A stretch of 56,147 bases of DNA from DASUZB01 sp036377075. Lineage in GTDB: Bacteria; Actinomycetota; CALGFH01. Under the pieces are notes generated by a model. The model saw only the letters and a program-made list of their open reading frames with translations, had not been told where the DNA came from and did not search any database. The DNA lies in assembly GCA_036377075.1 (NCBI GenBank), contig DASUZB010000199.1, positions 1 to 56,147 on the forward strand, read 5' to 3'. This document shows positions 7,230 through 15,199 of the stretch, piece by piece (position 1 is the first letter of the stretch; each line of letters begins with the position of its first letter). A program made the translations under genes and the position numbers.

Positions 7230-8156
7230 TCAGCGCTTCGAGGACCGCCGCGCCCTGTCCTTGCGCCACGCTCGCTTCACCAGGTCGGCGGCGTCGGTGA
7301 CCTGGCCCGCTGGCGGGGCCGAGACCGTCTCGTGCGTCCCGTAGTCGCGGAACTCCATGACGGTGCGGAGCGTCGCGGCCGTGCCGCCCGCGGCGGTGGT
7401 CACCCGTTCCGTCGCCTCCAACCGGCGCACCCGGCCCGACTGGTCGACGTCCACCGTCCCGGTCACCTGCCGGTGTATGCCCGACTTGACCTGCTGGTCG
7501 TCGGTCCACTCGTAGGTGTAGCGGCGGCCACTCCAACCGGCACCGGAAACCCGGCCCTGCTCGTGCACGGTGGCGGCCGAACGCAACCGGGCCAGCGCCT
7601 GCTGCGGGTCATGCCAGGCCTGCTTGGTGAGCAGCACGAAGGGGGGCAGGTCCAAGTCGAGGCTGCGCCGCTCGGACACCCAGTGCTTGCCGTTGGAGCT
7701 GCTCCCTGACGGCAGTGCGGTGTAGACCACGTCGCCCACGAAGCGGATCTCCATCGACCGGCCCTGCCCCAGTCCCTTGGCCAGCAGCAGTCGGCCGGTC
7801 CGCTGCGCCGGGTTGAAGACCCCGTCGGCGGTCACGATGGTCGTCGATGCGGACACCTGCGCGGTGCTGACGATCCGGACCCGGTAGCCCTCACCGGCGG
7901 TCCTCCCGGCCGCCGCCGCCACCCGCGCCTGCGCCGAGGGGGTACCGGTGCCGGTGACCACCGACGCCGCCAGCGCGGCGACGGCGATCGCGCTCGCGGT
8001 GGTCAGCGTCACCAGCGACGGCACCAGCACGCGCCGGCGGCGGACCCGGTGGCGGACCCCGTCCAGCAGGTCGGTCTCGGGAGGCTCGTCGCCGGTCGCC
8101 TCGACCAGCAGCGCCCGCACGGCGCCCGCCACCTCCCGGTCACCGTCGTGATCCAT
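7230..8156 (-). CDS. Membrane-anchored extracytoplasmic protein paired with a SigE-family sigma factor (CU044_5270-like)
   Basis: The 308-residue protein has a short cytosolic N-terminus (about 45 residues), one membrane helix (VLVPSLVTLTTASAIAVAAL, about 45-70) and a large external domain of mostly beta-strands. This layout resembles CU044_5270-type proteins that sit directly downstream of SigE-family ECF sigma genes and may act as anti-sigma or sensor proteins. The ATG at 8156 lies inside the last 17 bases of the sigma gene, so translation is coupled. No HxxxCxxC motif is present, so any sigma inhibition would not be of the zinc-binding type. Confidence 0.7.
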   Translation of the reverse strand: MDHDGDREVAGAVRALLVEATGDEPPETDLLDGVRHRVRRRRVLVPSLVTLTTASAIAVAALAASVVTGTGTPSAQARVAAAAGRTAGEGYRVRIVSTAQVSASTTIVTADGVFNPAQRTGRLLLAKGLGQGRSMEIRFVGDVVYTALPSGSSSNGKHWVSERRSLDLDLPPFVLLTKQAWHDPQQALARLRSAATVHEQGRVSGAGWSGRRYTYEWTDDQQVKSGIHRQVTGTVDVDQSGRVRRLEATERVTTAAGGTAATLRTVMEFRDYGTHETVSAPPAGQVTDAADLVKRAWRKDRARRSSKR

Positions 8157-8727
8157 GGGGCTCCTCCTCACTGAACCGAACGGCAGCCTCCCCGCCGAGG
8201 AGCTGCCGGAGCTTGCGGATGCCGCGGTGGGTGTGCGTCCGGACCGCGCCTGCCGAGCAGCCGAGCAGGTCCGCCGTCTGGCCCACCGTCAGGTCCTCGT
8301 AGAAGGGCAGCACCAGCACGGCCCGCTGGCGCGCCGGCAGCGCTCGCAGCGCCTGCCGCACGACCGCCGCGCGGGCGTGCCGGTCCTGGCCGTCGGCCTC
8401 CCCGGCACGCTCCGGGATGGTCGCCAGGGGAGCCTCCCGCCGCCACCGCACCCGCCACCACGACCGGTAGGTGTTGACCAGCATGCGGCGCAGGTACGCG
8501 TCCAGGTCCACACCCGGCTCGAGCCGCGGCCAGGCGAGGTACAGCTTGACCAGGCACGTCTGGACGAGGTCCTCGGCGGTGTGCCAGTCGCCGGTGAGCA
8601 GCACCGCGGCACCGACGTGCCGCCGCGCCCGCCGCTCGACGAAGGCCACGAACCCCGCGTCCAGTCCCTCGCCGGCCCGTCCGCCCACGCCACCACCCCT
8701 GCCCGCCTCCGCTCCATCCCCGGTCAT
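8140..8727 (-). CDS. SigE-family ECF RNA polymerase sigma factor
   Basis: The 195-residue protein has region 2 (FVAFVERRARRHVGAAVLLT, then GDWHTAEDLVQTCLVKLYLAW) and region 4 (ALRALPARQRAVLVLPFYED followed by LTVGQTADLLGCSAGAVRTH). This matches the actinobacterial SigE-type group of ECF factors. It directs polymerase to a small regulon, probably controlled by the overlapping downstream membrane protein. The N-terminal 20 residues are Gly-rich, so the true start could lie a few codons further in. It is divergent from the NAD(P)H-binding gene at 8862. Confidence 0.88.
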   Translation of the reverse strand: MTGDGAEAGRGGGVGGRAGEGLDAGFVAFVERRARRHVGAAVLLTGDWHTAEDLVQTCLVKLYLAWPRLEPGVDLDAYLRRMLVNTYRSWWRVRWRREAPLATIPERAGEADGQDRHARAAVVRQALRALPARQRAVLVLPFYEDLTVGQTADLLGCSAGAVRTHTHRGIRKLRQLLGGEAAVRFSEEEPHGSRR

Positions 8728-8800
8728 CCCTTGAGACGCATCGAGGCGGCCCCGTCGTTGACAAAGGTCGCACGGTGGAACCGGGAACGGCGGGCAGTGC

Positions 8801-8836
8801 TATGATAATCGTATCTTCTCGAATACAGAAGATACG
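8801..8836 (+). promoter_or_regulatory. Promoter with perfect 10-bp palindromic operator
   Basis: CGTATCTTCT (8810-8819) and AGAAGATACG (8827-8836) form a perfect 10-bp inverted repeat with a 7-base spacer. The left arm starts four bases after a -10-like TATGAT (8801-8806). The dyad ends 15 bases before the AGGAG ribosome site of the reductase gene. A dimeric repressor bound here would block initiation. No obvious cognate regulator gene is adjacent. Confidence 0.6.
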
Positions 8837-8861
8837 ACAACCGAACGAACAGGAGCACAGG

Positions 8862-9539
8862 ATGCGACTCACCATCGTCGCGGCGACCGGGGGCATCGGC
8901 CGCCAACTCCTCCAGCAGGCCGTCGCCGCGGGGCACGACGTCACCGCCGTGGCGCGCAACCCGCGGCGGCTGGCCGGGACGCTGCCCACCGGGGTCCGCG
9001 TGGTCACGGCCGACCTGGCGGACCCGGACCCATCGGCGCTCGAGGCCGCCGTCCAAGGCGCCGACGCCGTCCTCTCCGGCCTCGGTCCGCGGTCGGCGTC
9101 CGACGTCGGCGTCACCGCCCGGGGCACGGAGGCCGTCGTCCGGGCGATGCAGGCCACCGGCACGCGACGCATCGTGGTGGTCAGCGCCGCGCCGATCGGC
9201 ACGGTGCCGTCCCCCGGCCGCCCCAAGCCGCCACGGCACGACCCCGGCGACGGGTTCTTCATGCGGCACCTGTTCAGCCACGTCGCCAAGACGGCGTTCC
9301 GCAGGCACTACGCCGACCTCGCGCTGATGGAGGACCTCCTGCGCGGCAGCGGCCTGGACTGGACCGTGGTCCGACCGCCCCGGCTGACCGACAAGCCCCT
9401 GAGCGGCCGCTACCGGACGGCGTACGGGCAGAACGTACGCGGCGGCTGGCTGGTGTCACGTGCCGACGTCGCCCACCTCATGCTCGGTGTGCTCGCGCAG
9501 CCCGAGACCATCAAGCAGGTCGTCGGCGTCGCCAACTGA
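8862..9539 (+). CDS. NAD(P)H-binding atypical SDR (NmrA/NAD(P)H azoreductase-like)
   Basis: The 225-residue protein has a Rossmann fold beginning MRLTIVAATGGIGRQLLQQA (a GxxGxxG variant), followed by DVTAVARNPRRL and GADAVLSGLG. The late part YADLALMEDLLRGSGLDWTV then VRPPRLTD is typical of single-domain NAD(P)-binding proteins of the NmrA/BVR-B type. Substrates range from quinones to flavins or none (redox sensors). ATG 8862 has AGGAG six bases upstream. Expression is probably controlled by the palindrome just upstream. Confidence 0.85.
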   Translation: MRLTIVAATGGIGRQLLQQAVAAGHDVTAVARNPRRLAGTLPTGVRVVTADLADPDPSALEAAVQGADAVLSGLGPRSASDVGVTARGTEAVVRAMQATGTRRIVVVSAAPIGTVPSPGRPKPPRHDPGDGFFMRHLFSHVAKTAFRRHYADLALMEDLLRGSGLDWTVVRPPRLTDKPLSGRYRTAYGQNVRGGWLVSRADVAHLMLGVLAQPETIKQVVGVAN

Positions 9540-9650
9540 CGGCGCCGACCGGCCGAATCGAAGGTCTGACGGCCGATGTTCCGTTGTTTCGACAGCATGG
9601 CGCCGACGGACTCCGTTGCTCAGCCATTCATCCCTGGCCTGTCGCCCTCG

Positions 9651-9663
9651 TAGCATCTGCGAG
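9651..9663 (+). promoter_or_regulatory. -10 box TAGCAT six bases before GTG 9663
   Basis: TAGCAT at 9651-9656 is followed after six bases by GTG at 9663, which is in frame with the aldo/keto reductase. This spacing would put the transcription start at or next to the GTG. Translation may then start leaderless at 9663 or at ATG 9708 using GAAGGGGG. Confidence 0.4.
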
Positions 9664-9707
9664 TGAGCAACCGCCGCGCGGTGCTGGCGGAACCTGAAGG
9701 GGGCGGC

Positions 9708-10688
9708 ATGGAGTACGTGCGCTTGGGCTCGTCGGGCCTGAAGGTGTCGCGGATCTGCCTGGGCATGATGAGCTACGGCTCGGTGGCCGAACGCAGGTGG
9801 CACCTGGGTGAGGACCAGGCCGAGCCGATCGTGCGGCGCGCCGTCGAGGCCGGCGTGACCTTCTTCGACACCGCCGACATGTACTCCGACGGCATGACCG
9901 AGGAGATCACCGGGCGGCTGCTCGGCAAGCTGTTCGGCCGCCGCGACGACTACGTCCTGGCCACCAAGGTCTATTTCCCGATGGGACCGGGGCCCAACGA
10001 CCGCGGGCTGTCGCGCAAGCACGTCCTGGCCGCCATCGACGCCTCCCTGAGCCGGCTGGGGGTCGACCACGTCGACCTCTACCAGATCCACCGCTGGGAC
10101 CACGAGACCCCGATCGAGGAGACCATGGAGGCCCTGCACGACGTCGTGCGCGCCGGCAAGGCGCGCTACGTCGGCGCGTCGGCCATGTTCGCCTGGCAGT
10201 TCGCCAAGGCGCAGCACGCCGCCGAGGTCGCCGGGTGGACCCGGTTCACGTCGATGCAGAACCACTACAACCTGGCCTACCGCGAGGAGGAGCGGGAGAT
10301 GATCCCGCTCTGCCTCGACCAGGGCGTCGGCGTCATCCCCTTCAGCCCGTTGGCCCGCGGGCTGCTGGCCGGCAACCGCGAGCGCGGCGGCGAGCAGCGC
10401 ACCGTCCGCGCCGGCAGCGACCCGCTGGCCGTGGAGCAATATGGCGACGACGACTTCGACGTGGTGGACGCGGTGCGCGCGGTGGCGGGCGAGCGCGGCG
10501 TGCCGCCGGCCCAGGTGGCGCTGGCGTGGCTGCTGGGCAGGCCGGGGGTGACCGCGCCGATCGTGGGGGCGACCAGGCTGGCCCACCTCGAGGACGCGGT
10601 CGCGGCGGCGGAGCTGTCCCTCGGCGAGGAGGAGGTCGCCCGCCTGGAGGCGCCGTACCGCCCCCACCCGATCCTCGGCCACGGCTGA
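9708..10688 (+). CDS. Aldo/keto reductase (paralogue 1)
   Basis: The 326-residue (alpha/beta)8-barrel oxidoreductase carries the catalytic tetrad: Asp in FFDTADMYS, Tyr in MYS, Lys in LATKVYFP and His in YQIHRWD. The C-terminal NADPH-binding part is VTAPIVGATRLAHLEDAVAA. It resembles the YajO/Tas-like general aldo/keto reductases. ATG 9708 follows GAAGGGGG (9696-9703); an in-frame GTG at 9663 would add 15 residues. It is the near-copy of the gene at 27010-27990 on the other strand, with a 206-base block of almost identical DNA at 10455-10660. Substrate unknown. Confidence 0.92.
   Translation: MEYVRLGSSGLKVSRICLGMMSYGSVAERRWHLGEDQAEPIVRRAVEAGVTFFDTADMYSDGMTEEITGRLLGKLFGRRDDYVLATKVYFPMGPGPNDRGLSRKHVLAAIDASLSRLGVDHVDLYQIHRWDHETPIEETMEALHDVVRAGKARYVGASAMFAWQFAKAQHAAEVAGWTRFTSMQNHYNLAYREEEREMIPLCLDQGVGVIPFSPLARGLLAGNRERGGEQRTVRAGSDPLAVEQYGDDDFDVVDAVRAVAGERGVPPAQVALAWLLGRPGVTAPIVGATRLAHLEDAVAAAELSLGEEEVARLEAPYRPHPILGHG
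10455..10660. repeat. Near-identical inverted repeat, arm 1
   Basis: These 206 bases inside the first aldo/keto reductase match the reverse complement of 27038-27243 with about two mismatches by eye. The rest of the two genes is clearly more diverged. The arms are 16.4 kb apart in opposite orientation. Confidence 0.8.
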
Positions 10689-10876
10689 GCCCCATGCGCT
10701 CGCCCCAGCCAGCCATTTCGTCGTAGTCGCGGCGACTCCGCTGGTTTGCGTACTCGCCGCCTGGCCGCTCGGCGCTGGTCCGGCAGCCTTCACTCCCGCG
10801 TCCACGGTTGTGCCCAAGGCCGTCGAATCGGGCTGCTCGAATGGAGCCGCGAAGGAACGCGGACGGAGCACCCAAC

Positions 10877-11950
10877 ATGCAGCGCACACCCCCAGCGCCC
10901 GCCCCCACGTCCCGATGGCCTCGACGGCGGGCCGCCCTGCAGCGAGGCTGGCTGCCCGCCGCCTGCCTCCTGGCCGGGCTGGCCCTGCTGGCCACGGCCG
11001 TCCTGAGGCTCCCGCAACCAACCTCGACGCCAAGCACCGGCCGAGTGACCGCGCCCCCTGCCCCTGCCCCGGTCGCCGCCGTTCGCTCCCACGCGCCCAC
11101 CAGGCCGGCGGTCACCCGCGTGATCGCGGCGGCCGGCGACATCGCCTGCGACCCGGCCAGCCCCGACTACCGTGGCGGCAGGGGAGCGGCGGACGCCTGC
11201 CACATGCGCGCCGTCGCCAGGCTGCTGGGCCACCTGGACCCGGCCGTGATCCTGACGCTGGGCGACAACCAGTACGAGAACGGCGCACTGGCAAAGTTCC
11301 GGCGCTCCTACGACCCGGCCTGGGGGCGGCTGAAGGCCAGGACCCGCCCGGCGCCAGGCAACCACGACTACGAGACCGACGGCGCCGCCGGCTACTTCGA
11401 CTACTTCGGCAAGGCGGCCGGCAGCCGGACCAGGGGCTTCTACAGCTTCGACGTCGGCGCCTGGCACCTGATCGCGCTCAACAGTGAGTGCGTCCACGTC
11501 GGCGGCTGCGAGCAGGGCTCGCTGCAGGAGCGGTGGCTGCGGGCGGACCTGGCCGCCCACCCGGCCACCTGCACGCTCGCCTACTGGCACAAGCCGCGCT
11601 TCAGCTTCGGGTGGCACGGCAACAACGCCACCTACGACGCCTTCTGGCGGGCGCTGTACGAGGCGGGCGCCGACCTCGTCCTGGTCGGCCACGACCACGA
11701 CTACGAGCGCTTCGCCCCGCAGGACCCCCTCGGGTTCGCGGACCAGGCCAGGGGCCTGCGCCAGTTCGTGGTCGGCACCGGTGGCAAGACCCACTACGGG
11801 TTCAGGAAGCTCCGGCGCAACAGCCAGGTGCGCAACACCGGCACCTTCGGCGTGCTCGAGCTCACCCTGCGACCCACCGGTTACGACTGGCGCTTCCTGC
11901 CCGAGCCCGGCAAGACGTTCAGCGACCGCGGCCACGGCCGCTGCCACTGA
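10877..11950 (+). CDS. Secreted or membrane-anchored calcineurin-like metallophosphoesterase
   Basis: The 357-residue protein has an N-terminal basic stretch and one hydrophobic segment (ACLLAGLALLATAVLRL), then a Pro/Thr/Ala-rich linker and a metallophosphatase domain. The metal-binding motifs appear in order: GDIACDP, LGDNQYENG, PGNHDYE, YWHKPRFS and VGHDHDYER. It should cleave phosphomonoesters or diesters outside the membrane with a dinuclear metal centre. ATG 10877 was chosen because the signal segment follows; ATG 10841 is in frame. It is followed by a PhoX-like gene, suggesting a shared role in extracellular phosphate release. Confidence 0.88.
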   Translation: MQRTPPAPAPTSRWPRRRAALQRGWLPAACLLAGLALLATAVLRLPQPTSTPSTGRVTAPPAPAPVAAVRSHAPTRPAVTRVIAAAGDIACDPASPDYRGGRGAADACHMRAVARLLGHLDPAVILTLGDNQYENGALAKFRRSYDPAWGRLKARTRPAPGNHDYETDGAAGYFDYFGKAAGSRTRGFYSFDVGAWHLIALNSECVHVGGCEQGSLQERWLRADLAAHPATCTLAYWHKPRFSFGWHGNNATYDAFWRALYEAGADLVLVGHDHDYERFAPQDPLGFADQARGLRQFVVGTGGKTHYGFRKLRRNSQVRNTGTFGVLELTLRPTGYDWRFLPEPGKTFSDRGHGRCH

Positions 11951-12120
11951 TCGACGGACCGACCGATCCTTCCGGACCGGTGCGGCAAGTGTTCCGGCGC
12001 TGCCGCCGATCCCGTCACGAGACGGCCAGCTTCCGGCCACCTGCATGGTCGAGGGTCTCGCTGCGGTTGGAAGGCGTGGCGGGCGTCGCCGCGCGCCGTC
12101 GTGAGATGAGGAGAGCCCGA

Positions 12121-13560
12121 GTGACGAGACGACCTCGACTCGCCGTGCCCGCGGCCGTCTTCCTGGTGGTTGCCCTGACCGTCGGCGTGGCCGGCGCGTT
12201 CACCGACTTCGGCAGCTTCGTGCAGCAGCAGCTCCGTGACCGCTCCGGACAGCTCTACGGCGTCAAGGGACCACTTGCCCACTCCTCGACCGCGTCGATC
12301 ACGGCGGCGCAGGCGGCGGCGGACCCCGAGCGGCTGGCCACGGTCGCCAAGAGCCTGAAGGTGCGGGTGGTCAGCCACGGCGTGGCCGCGCCCAACCTCG
12401 ACCAGATCGCGCTGTGGCCCGACGACGCGCACCCGACCTGGTTGATCGTCTGCAACGAGCAGGACGTGACCGACCCGGGCCTGGTCCGGATCAACCTGGC
12501 CAGCGGCGGCCAGGAGGTCGTCGTCACCGGCACGACCGAATGCGATCCGGTGCGCCGCACCCCGTGGGGCACGATCCTGTTCGGCGAGGAGGCCGGCGGC
12601 GGGCCGTCCGGCGGCCGCACGTACGAGCTGGTCGACCCGATTCACACCACCGGCGTCACCCTCGACCGGGCCAGCGGCACCTTCAGCGGCGGCAGCGGTG
12701 CCGCCAACCTGACCGCCCGGCCGGCGCTGGGCCGGCTGTCGTTCGAGGGCCTGGCGATCTACGGCAACGGCGTGACCTACTTCGGTGACGAGAACCGGCC
12801 GGGCACCGGCGTCGCCGGCGGCGCCTACTTCAAGTTCATCCCCGCCACCCTGCGCGACCCCGGTGCCGGCCCGGTCACGAAGCTGGCCGACTCCCCTTAC
12901 GCGGTGCCCGGCAAGCTCTACGGGCTCCGCCTCGGCCTTCGCAGCGGCGCCACCGACTACGGTCAGGGCACCGAGCTCGGGCTCGGCGCCTGGGTCCCGA
13001 TCCCGCCCGCGGCCGACCCCGACCTGCGCGCCCAGGCCGCGGCGCTGAAGCTGACCGGCTACTACCGGCCGGAGGACGCCCAGATCGACCTGGCCGCCGA
13101 GGCCCACTCCCGGGTCCGCTTCTGCGCCAACAACACCGGCAACGAGCCCGACGACCAGCTCTGGGGCGAGACCATCTGCATCAGCGACGGCACCATCGCC
13201 CAGGCCGGCGCCAACACCGGCGTGCCGGAGGTGCAGCGGTTGGTGCAGGGCAGCCCGGCCTTCGCGATGCCGGACAACATCGCCTACCAGCCCCACCGCG
13301 GCAACTGGGTGATCCACGAGGACGCCGAGACCAACACCCCGCTGCAGGGCCCGCACAACGACGACCTGTGGGACTGCCTGCCCGACGGGACCGACCCCGA
13401 CCTGCAGAGCGACGGCTGCATCCGGGTGGCGACCCTCGACGACCTCACCGCCGAGTGGACCGGCGGCACCTTCGACGCCAGCGGCCGCCACTTCTACGTC
13501 AGCGTCCAGCACAACGTCAGCGGCGCCGGCGTGATCCTCGACATCACCGGCTGGAAGTAG
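12121..13560 (+). CDS. Secreted DUF839 / PhoX-like alkaline phosphatase
   Basis: The 479-residue protein has a Sec-type signal peptide (PAAVFLVVALTVGVAGAFTD) and then the DUF839 beta-propeller seen in PhoX: TPWGTILFGEEAGGG, FEGLAIYGNGVTYFGDENRP, GGAYFKFIP and a late PDNIAYQPHRGNWVIHEDAE. PhoX enzymes use calcium and iron and hydrolyse phosphate esters outside the cell. The start is GTG 12121 with GAGGAG seven bases upstream (12108-12113). No twin-arginine motif is visible, unlike classical PhoX. It probably works with the upstream metallophosphoesterase. Confidence 0.82.
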   Translation: MTRRPRLAVPAAVFLVVALTVGVAGAFTDFGSFVQQQLRDRSGQLYGVKGPLAHSSTASITAAQAAADPERLATVAKSLKVRVVSHGVAAPNLDQIALWPDDAHPTWLIVCNEQDVTDPGLVRINLASGGQEVVVTGTTECDPVRRTPWGTILFGEEAGGGPSGGRTYELVDPIHTTGVTLDRASGTFSGGSGAANLTARPALGRLSFEGLAIYGNGVTYFGDENRPGTGVAGGAYFKFIPATLRDPGAGPVTKLADSPYAVPGKLYGLRLGLRSGATDYGQGTELGLGAWVPIPPAADPDLRAQAAALKLTGYYRPEDAQIDLAAEAHSRVRFCANNTGNEPDDQLWGETICISDGTIAQAGANTGVPEVQRLVQGSPAFAMPDNIAYQPHRGNWVIHEDAETNTPLQGPHNDDLWDCLPDGTDPDLQSDGCIRVATLDDLTAEWTGGTFDASGRHFYVSVQHNVSGAGVILDITGWK

Positions 13561-13581
13561 GCACCAGACCCACCCGGCGCT

Positions 13582-13614
13582 GAGCCCGGGCCCGTCGTGA
13601 GGCGGCCCGGGCTC
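13582..13614 (+). terminator. Terminator hairpin after the PhoX-like gene
   Basis: GAGCCCGGGCC / GGCCCGGGCTC form a perfect 11-bp stem with an 11-base loop, 21 bases after the stop codon at 13560. Confidence 0.65.
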
Positions 13615-13676
13615 TCGCCGCTCCCGCGTAGCGCCAACGGCTGTCAAGCCCTGCAGCCGGCCGCTGACCAGCAGTA

Positions 13677-13705
13677 TCAGCGCGCCGTCAGCGCGCCGTC
13701 AGCGC
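13677..13705. repeat. Short tandem repeat, 11-bp unit
   Basis: TCAGCGCGCCG is repeated two and a half times in the gap between the PhoX terminator and the globin gene. It may be a replication-slippage product; no function is suggested. Confidence 0.5.
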
Positions 13706-13763
13706 ACCCGCCCAGAATCCCGCCGCCGATCTGGCCGAAGGCGCACGGGGACAGGGAGGGATT

Positions 13764-14096
13764 GTGGTGAGCGATTTCCAGGACCTCGGCGGCGAGGCCA
13801 CCGTGCAGCAAGTCGTGGAGCGGTTCTACCAACTCGTCCTTGGCGACGAGACACTCGCGCCGTACTTCGACGACGCCGACGTGCCAGCGATCAAGCGCCA
13901 CCAGGTTCTGCTGCTCTCGCAGGTCATGGGTGGCCCGGCGAGCTACGCGGGCCAGGATCTCGCCGCGGCCCACGCGCGGGCAGATCGTGACCGGCCCGCC
14001 GTAAGCCGGCGGTGCCCCAAACCGGGTCAGTTCCCTTACACGCAGGTGCAGTGGACATCGGCCTGGCCGCAGCCGGCGCACCGCAGGGTGCAGTAG
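13764..14096 (+). pseudogene. Truncated-haemoglobin gene lacking its C-terminal helices
   Basis: GTG 13764 (GGGAGG four bases upstream) starts a group I-type truncated haemoglobin: DLGGEATVQQVVERFYQLVL, LAPYFDDADVPAIKRHQ, MGGPASYAGQDLAAAHA. The haem-ligand histidine region (AAAH) is present. Directly after it the sequence becomes unrelated (RADRDRPAVSRRC onward) and the G and H helices are missing. The final 61 bases overlap an intact convergent zinc-ribbon gene. The globin therefore appears cut short by a rearrangement that brought in that gene; a folded haem protein is unlikely. Confidence 0.7.
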
Positions 14097-14221
14097 CGGT
14101 CGGAGCCGACGTGAAGGTGCCCCGGATCGTGCGCGCTGGCCTCGGAGCCGCAGATGGCGCACTTCCATCCGTCGGCCGCCTCGCCGCACTTCGCGCAGAG
14201 CTGTGCCGTCTCGACGGTCAT
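14036..14221 (-). CDS. Small cysteine-rich zinc-ribbon protein
   Basis: The 61-residue protein has four Cys pairs: CAKC, CAIC, CTLRC and CAGC, followed by HCTC. It also has a His-rich middle (HDPGHLHVGSDRYC). The spacing suggests two small zinc-binding knuckles. AAGGGAG lies five bases before the ATG, one of the best ribosome sites in the window, supporting a real gene. No family name is assigned; similar short CxxC proteins occur in actinobacteria. It overlaps the ruined 3' end of the globin on the other strand. Confidence 0.7.
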   Translation of the reverse strand: MTVETAQLCAKCGEAADGWKCAICGSEASAHDPGHLHVGSDRYCTLRCAGCGQADVHCTCV

Positions 14222-14329
14222 GCTTGCTCCCTTCTCTCGCCCGCTCCAGACGCCGTGGCCAGCTTTCGCATTGCGGGTCGTGCGCGATGCAATAAGTTCA
14301 ACGTCGGTGTCGTCTCACATGGATGGCGT

Positions 14330-14950
14330 ATGCCGCAGAGCGCGGTCGGAGATCGTCGGGGGCTGGTGGTCGAGGTTCGGGACCGGTCGAAGGAATCGTT
14401 CCAGCAGCTTGCGACCGTAGAGCTCGCGGGCCTGTACTCGCTCGCGCGGCGGCTGGTGCGGGACGGGGCGGAGGACCTGGTGCAGGAGGCGCTGCTGCGT
14501 GCCTACCGGTCCTTCGGGACGCTCAAGCAGGACGCCGCGGCCGGGCCGTGGCTCAGGAGCATCCTCGTCAACGTGTTCCGCGACCAGCTCCGCCGGCAGG
14601 CCCGGTCGGTCGAGGAGCTACCCGTGGAGCAGGTCGACGAGTTCTCGCTGTACCAGACCCTGGTCGAGCACGACCCACTGCCCTACTCCGACACCCTGCA
14701 CCACGACTACCTCGAGGCATTCGGCAACCAGGACGTGCGCGAGGTCCTGTTGCGCCTGCCGGAGATCTACCGGGCGCCCCTGGTGCTGCGGTACATGAGC
14801 GGGTTCGCCACCAAGGAGATCGCGCGCATGCTCGACACGCCCTTGGGGACGGTCCTGGCCCGGCTCCACCGGGGACGGAAGCGGTTCGAGCGGGAGATGT
14901 GGGCGTACGCGCAGGAGAACGGGCTTCTCCTCAGGGGGACAGTCGGATGA
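14330..14950 (+). CDS. ECF RNA polymerase sigma factor
   Basis: The 206-residue protein has region 2 (LYSLARRLVRDGAEDLVQEA then LLRAYRSFGTL) and region 4 (VREVLLRLPEIYRAPLVLRY, FATKEIARMLDTPLGTVLARLHRGRK), with an inserted linker rich in DE. This is the layout of ECF factors paired with zinc-binding anti-sigma proteins, such as the SigR group. The start is uncertain: ATG 14330 gives the best fit, and a GTG near residue 13 is possible. Its TGA overlaps the ATG of the anti-sigma gene (ATGA at 14947-14950). It opens a four-gene operon. Confidence 0.88.
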   Translation: MPQSAVGDRRGLVVEVRDRSKESFQQLATVELAGLYSLARRLVRDGAEDLVQEALLRAYRSFGTLKQDAAAGPWLRSILVNVFRDQLRRQARSVEELPVEQVDEFSLYQTLVEHDPLPYSDTLHHDYLEAFGNQDVREVLLRLPEIYRAPLVLRYMSGFATKEIARMLDTPLGTVLARLHRGRKRFEREMWAYAQENGLLLRGTVG

Positions 14951-15192
14951 CCGTGCAGCAGCAGGGCCCGATCACGTGCGCCGAGGCGGTACGCAGGCTG
15001 TGGGACTACCTCGACGAGGCGATCTCGCCCGAGGACCAGGGCAAGGTGGAGCAGCACCTGTCGTTCTGCCGGAGGTGCTGCGGGGAGCTGGAGTTCGCCA
15101 AGGAGCTCCGCAAGTTCCTGGCCTCCCGGGCGGCGGAGGAGGTCCCGCCAGACGTCAAGGCCCGGTTCGAGCGCTTCGTGGCCGACCTCTAG
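14947..15192 (+). CDS. Zinc-binding anti-sigma factor (zf-HC2/RsrA-like)
   Basis: The 81-residue protein contains HLSFCRRCC, which fits the HxxxCxxC zinc motif of ZAS anti-sigma factors, plus an upstream Cys in ITCAEAVRRLWDYLDEAISP. Such proteins hold the cognate ECF sigma factor and release it on thiol oxidation or zinc loss. It has no membrane helix, so it is cytosolic like RsrA. It is translationally coupled to the sigma gene. The operon would be expected to respond to disulphide, thiol or metal stress. Confidence 0.87.
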   Translation: MTVQQQGPITCAEAVRRLWDYLDEAISPEDQGKVEQHLSFCRRCCGELEFAKELRKFLASRAAEEVPPDVKARFERFVADL

Positions 15193-15199
15193 GAGGACC

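Noticed and set aside
13677..13705. Possible iteron or attachment site in the 11-bp tandem repeat
   Set aside because: Only two and a half GC-rich copies, no integrase or replication gene; slippage is simpler.
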